Shown here: in pieces, positions 60,635-64,000 of the stretch
How positions within the stretch are numbered: the first letter of the stretch is position 1
Layout: each line of letters begins with the position of its first letter
Assembly (NCBI GenBank): GCA_016791115.1
Contig: JAEUNL010000061.1
Span: forward strand, 1 to 64,000
Length of the DNA: 64,000 bases
Source of the DNA: Rhodocyclaceae bacterium
GTDB taxonomy: Bacteria; Pseudomonadota; Gammaproteobacteria; Burkholderiales; Rhodocyclaceae
Reading direction: 5' to 3'
Translations under genes and position numbers: made by a program
The notes under the pieces: generated by a model
Seen by the model: only the letters and a program-made list of their open reading frames with translations
Told to the model about the DNA's origin: nothing
Database searches by the model: none

Positions 60635-63529
60635 TCAGGCCTTGACGACCTGACAGGCTGTCGTCTTGGTTTCCTGCATCATCGTGACCGAGTCGTATCC
60701 GTAGGTCGTCGCCGTGTTGACCGCTTCACCACGCACAATCGGCGCCGCGCCGCTCGGGTAGTACTCGATCATGTCCTTGCCCTGCCACCATCCCGAGAAA
60801 TGGAACGGGATGAACACGGTGTCCGTACCGACGCGCTCCGTCACCAGCGCCCGAACCTTGAGTTGCGCGCCGGTCGGAGACTTCACCCAGACCATGTCCC
60901 GATCGCGTATGCCGCGATCGTTGGCAGTCTTCGGATTGATCTCGACGAAATTCTCCTGCTGCAACTCGGCGAGCCAAGGATTCGATCGCGTTTCTTCGCC
61001 ACCGCCCTCGAACTCGACCAGACGGCCCGAGGTCAGGATCAGCGGAAAGTCCTTCACGGTCTCCTTGAACTTCTGCTGGACACTCTTGTAGAGCGTCGGC
61101 ATGCGCCAGAACGCCTTCTTGTCGTCATGCGACGGATACTTGTCCACTAGATCGGGCCGAGTCGAGTAAAGGGCCTCGCGATGTAGCGGTACGGGATCGG
61201 GAAAATTCCATACGACCGCCCTTGCCTTTGCATTTCCGAAGGGATGGCATCCGTGGACCTTCATTGCGACGCGAATGATGCCGCCCGAGGGATCGGTCTT
61301 CCAGTTCTTCCCCTCGGCCTTCTTCTTCTCGTCGTCGGTAAGCTCGTCCCACCAGCCGAGTTTCTTCAACAGCACATGGTCGAACTCCGGGTAGCCCGTC
61401 GTGAGATCGGCACCCACGGAATGCGAGCCGTCGGCCGCAAGCAGGCTCGTCCCGTCGCGCTCGACGCCGAAATTCGCGCGGAAGTTGCCGCCCCCGTCCA
61501 TCACATGCTTGCTTGTGTCGTAGAGGTTGGGCGTACCGGGATGTTTCATCTCCGGCGTGCCGTAGCACGGCCATGGCAGACCGAAGTACTCGCCGTCGCA
61601 CGGCCCTCCCTGCGCCTTCAGTGTCTTCGGGTTGAAGGTATGCATGTTCTTCATGTGCAGCTTCAAACGCTCGGGCGACTGCCCCGTGTAGCCGATTGTC
61701 CACGTGCCGCGATTGATCTCGCGCAGGATGTCCTCGGGTAGCGGCTCGTTGTTCACCACCTTGATGTTCTTGGTGAACTCCTTGTCGAAGCCGAACTTCT
61801 GCGCCAGGAGGTACATGATCGTGTGGTCCGGCTTCGATTCGAACAGCGGCTCGATCACCTTCTCGCGCCACTGGATCGAACGGTTCGACGCCGTGCAGGA
61901 ACCCGCGCATTCGAACTGCGTCGCCGCAGGCAACAGGTAGACCCCGTCCTTTCTCACCATCGCAGCCATGGCAGCAGTCGCAGACGGATAAGGGTCGATC
62001 ACGACGAGGGTATCCAGCACCTTCATCGCCTCGACCATCTCCTTGCCCCGAGTCTGCGAGTTGGGCGCATGCCCCCAGAACACGACCGCCTTGAGGTTCG
62101 GATCCTGGTCGATCAACTCGTTCTTTTCCGTGACACCGTCGATCCAGCGCGAAACCGTGATGCCGGATTTCTCCATCATCGCCTGGGAAACGTAGCGGCC
62201 CTTCAGCCACTCGTAATCGACGCCCCATACGTTTGCCCAGTGCTTCCACGAGCCGGTCGCGATGCCGTAGTAGCCCGGCAGCGAATCGGGATTCGGCCCC
62301 ACGTCCGTCGCGCCCTGCACGTTGTCGTGGCCGCGGAAGATGTTGGTTCCACCACCGGCAACCCCGACGTTGCCCAGCGCCAGCTGCAGGTTGCACATCA
62401 TGCGCACGATCGCGTTGCCTGTCGTGTGCTGGGTCTGCCCCATGCACCAGACCACGGTCGATGGCTTGTTCTTCGCCAGCGTCTCGGCAATCAGCTTGAC
62501 CTGTTCATCCGGCACGTTGGTCACGTCGAGCACCTTGTCGGCCGTCCACTTCATCGACTCGTCGCGAATCTTGTCCATACCCCAGACACGATCCTCGAGA
62601 TACTTCTTGTCCTCCCATCCGTTCTCGAAGACATGACGCAACACACCGTAGATCAGCGCGATATCCGATCCGGAACGCAGGCGAACGTGATGGTCGGCCT
62701 TCGCCGCGGTGCGCGTGAAGCGCGGGTCGGCGACGATTACCTTGGCGCCGAGTTCCTTGGCATGCAGGATGTGCAACATCGACACCGGGTGCGCCTCCGC
62801 GGCGTTTGATCCGATGAAGAAGATAGCCTTGGAGTTCTGCATGTCGTTGTAGGAGTTGGTCATCGCACCATACCCCCACGTGTTGGCCACACCCGCGACC
62901 GTGGTCGAGTGGCAGATGCGGGCCTGATGGTCGCAGTTGTTGGTGCCCCACATCGACACGAACTTGCGCATGAAATACGCCTGCTCGTTGCTGTGCTTCG
63001 ATGAACCGACCCAATAGACGCTGTCCGGTCCCGACTCCTTGCGCAGCCTCAGCAATCGCTCGGAGACTTCGTTGAGCGCCTCGTCCCAGGAGATTCGCTT
63101 GTACTTGCCATCGACGAGTTTCATCGGGTAGCGCAAGCGATGTTCGCCGTGGCCGTGTTCGCGCACCGACGCGCCCTTTGCGCAATGCGCGCCGAGGTTG
63201 ATCGGCGAATCGAACACCGGCTCCTGCCCCACCCAGACGCCGTTCTGGACCTCCGCGTCGATCGCACATCCCACCGAACAATGCGTGCAGACCGTTCGCT
63301 TTACCTCGACCGCAGTGGCGGCCGATTTGCCTTCGGCTGCCTCTGCCTTGCCGATCATGGAGAACGACAACTGGCCTGCGAAGGCCGAGGTGCCGGCCGC
63401 CAAACCCGATCGCTTGAGGAAGCTGCGCCGATCGAGCGTGCCGGGCACAGATGCATCGGCCGCATTCAGGCCGCGAGCAAGTCGCGCACCGGAACGGCGC
63501 GCTACAGCATCCGATTTCTTGACGAGCAT
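60635..63529 (-). CDS. fdh3A: Tat-exported formate dehydrogenase catalytic subunit (alpha)
   Basis: The 964-residue protein has a Tat signal (RRSFLKR, Arg34-Arg35), the [4Fe-4S] motif CTHCSVGC near residue 81 and the metal-binding Cys in QARICHSTT; it is a Cys, not Sec, enzyme. The MGQTQHTTG and NVQGATD segments bind the two pterin cofactors. It resembles the membrane-bound, periplasmic FDH3 type of methylotrophs, distinct from the NAD-linked enzyme at 9804-14332. It would feed electrons from formate into the quinone pool. Confidence 0.93.
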   Translation of the reverse strand: MLVKKSDAVARRSGARLARGLNAADASVPGTLDRRSFLKRSGLAAGTSAFAGQLSFSMIGKAEAAEGKSAATAVEVKRTVCTHCSVGCAIDAEVQNGVWVGQEPVFDSPINLGAHCAKGASVREHGHGEHRLRYPMKLVDGKYKRISWDEALNEVSERLLRLRKESGPDSVYWVGSSKHSNEQAYFMRKFVSMWGTNNCDHQARICHSTTVAGVANTWGYGAMTNSYNDMQNSKAIFFIGSNAAEAHPVSMLHILHAKELGAKVIVADPRFTRTAAKADHHVRLRSGSDIALIYGVLRHVFENGWEDKKYLEDRVWGMDKIRDESMKWTADKVLDVTNVPDEQVKLIAETLAKNKPSTVVWCMGQTQHTTGNAIVRMMCNLQLALGNVGVAGGGTNIFRGHDNVQGATDVGPNPDSLPGYYGIATGSWKHWANVWGVDYEWLKGRYVSQAMMEKSGITVSRWIDGVTEKNELIDQDPNLKAVVFWGHAPNSQTRGKEMVEAMKVLDTLVVIDPYPSATAAMAAMVRKDGVYLLPAATQFECAGSCTASNRSIQWREKVIEPLFESKPDHTIMYLLAQKFGFDKEFTKNIKVVNNEPLPEDILREINRGTWTIGYTGQSPERLKLHMKNMHTFNPKTLKAQGGPCDGEYFGLPWPCYGTPEMKHPGTPNLYDTSKHVMDGGGNFRANFGVERDGTSLLAADGSHSVGADLTTGYPEFDHVLLKKLGWWDELTDDEKKKAEGKNWKTDPSGGIIRVAMKVHGCHPFGNAKARAVVWNFPDPVPLHREALYSTRPDLVDKYPSHDDKKAFWRMPTLYKSVQQKFKETVKDFPLILTSGRLVEFEGGGEETRSNPWLAELQQENFVEINPKTANDRGIRDRDMVWVKSPTGAQLKVRALVTERVGTDTVFIPFHFSGWWQGKDMIEYYPSGAAPIVRGEAVNTATTYGYDSVTMMQETKTTACQVVKA

Positions 63530-63548
63530 CTTGTCTCTCCTCCGCGCC

Positions 63549-63743
63549 TTACACCCGGGTGGTCCGGTAGTAGTTGTCGATGTGTTGCGTCAATCGGTAG
63601 CCCTTGGCAGATTGTTCCTCGGCCTGCGGCTGCTGGGCCGTCTCGACTACACGCTGACCGCCAGCGACAACGGCAGCCGCAGCACCGCCGGCACCAACCG
63701 CGCGCAGGAAATTGCGCCGCTTCAGATTTGTCTTCTGTTCCAT
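63549..63743 (-). CDS. Small twin-arginine signal protein of the formate dehydrogenase operon
   Basis: The 64-residue product begins with a Tat-type motif (KRRNFLRAVGAGGAAAAVVAGG) and ends in a short, Tyr-rich tail (HIDNYYRTTRV). Such small Tat proteins precede formate dehydrogenase alpha genes in many proteobacteria; their role is not known, perhaps escorting or assembling the enzyme. It lies 19 nt before the alpha gene. Confidence 0.82.
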   Translation of the reverse strand: MEQKTNLKRRNFLRAVGAGGAAAAVVAGGQRVVETAQQPQAEEQSAKGYRLTQHIDNYYRTTRV

Positions 63744-63773
63744 GGGGCTCCTCCTGTGGTTCCTGACATCAAC

Positions 63774-64000
63774 TCAGATTTCGATCTCGAACGCCTGACG
63801 GTCCAGATCCAGAAACGCGCGCACGAACCTTGCGACCGTGCGGAAAAAATCTGCTGCCGGATGCGCCTCGATCGCATTACAGAGCGCCGCATACCAGGGC
63901 GCAACATGTCGCACGAAGAAGGCGCGCTGACGCGCTTCCCTTTCCGCCTGGGTGAGCGACTCGTCGAGTACCAGATGGCGCATCGATTCGCAGATCGCGG
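63774..64000 (-). CDS. TorD-family chaperone, partial (N-terminus beyond window)
   Basis: The frame remains open to the right edge; the visible 75 or so residues are the C-terminal part of a TorD/DmsD-type chaperone, with QRAFFVRHVAPWYAALC as the recognisable helix. These chaperones bind Tat signals of molybdoenzymes and prevent premature export. It is the natural partner of the Tat-exported formate dehydrogenase directly downstream. Confidence 0.8.
   Translation of the reverse strand, partial: AICESMRHLVLDESLTQAEREARQRAFFVRHVAPWYAALCNAIEAHPAADFFRTVARFVRAFLDLDRQAFEIEI

Noticed and set aside
1..64000. CRISPR arrays, insertion sequences and rRNA genes
   Set aside because: None was seen: no regularly spaced direct repeats, no transposase and no rRNA-like sequence.

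Overview
This window is dominated by the one-carbon (C1) metabolism supercluster of a high-GC methylotrophic proteobacterium, most plausibly a betaproteobacterium of the Rhodocyclales/Burkholderiales type. The evidence is gene content: a lanthanide-type methanol dehydrogenase (XoxF), an mxaRSACKL maturation set, the complete formyltransferase/hydrolase complex FhcABCD, the tetrahydromethanopterin (H4MPT) enzymes Fae, MtdB and Mch, cofactor biosynthesis genes and two unrelated formate dehydrogenases. The genus cannot be fixed from the sequence alone.

Layout. (1) 1-9607: the integrase-proximal part of an integrated phage-derived element, cut by the left edge. From right to left it holds a 3' fragment of tRNA-Asn (attachment site), tyrosine integrase, AlpA-like regulator, primase-helicase, small proteins, a Nu1-like small terminase, a Mor-like protein, a portal protein and further head-module genes. 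No large terminase lies between small terminase and portal. The layout resembles phage satellites as much as a classical prophage. (2) 9749-14332: NAD-linked formate dehydrogenase. (3) 14559-19632: periplasmic quinoprotein-relay and sulfur-type genes. (4) 19793-25488: a tripartite RND efflux system. (5) 25606-31259: mxaRSACKL without mxaF or mxaI. (6) 31246-37795: pterin carbinolamine dehydratase, xoxF, a c-type cytochrome, xoxJ, a trypsin-like protease, an unknown secreted protein and folK. (7) 37908-42560: fhcBADC on the minus strand, divergent from (8) 42908-49395: beta-RFAP synthase, mtdB, ATP-grasp, mch, ATP-grasp, orf7 and fae. (9) 49437-56061: further methylofuran/H4MPT biosynthesis genes on both strands. 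(10) 56128-58104: a sigma-54-dependent activator. (11) 58363-64000: a second, Tat-exported formate dehydrogenase with a cytochrome b subunit and a truncated TorD-like chaperone.

How it works together. XoxF oxidises methanol to formaldehyde in the periplasm and passes electrons to a c-type cytochrome. Fae condenses formaldehyde with H4MPT, MtdB and Mch oxidise the C1 unit, Fhc releases formate, and the two formate dehydrogenases oxidise formate to CO2. The small biosynthetic genes supply H4MPT and methylofuran.

The most interesting signal is regulatory. Sequences resembling -24/-12 sigma-54 promoters stand in front of the fhc operon, the divergent H4MPT operon, the NAD-formate dehydrogenase operon and the afpA operon, and a sigma-54 activator gene lies in the same cluster. 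The regulon is an inference from motif matching by eye.
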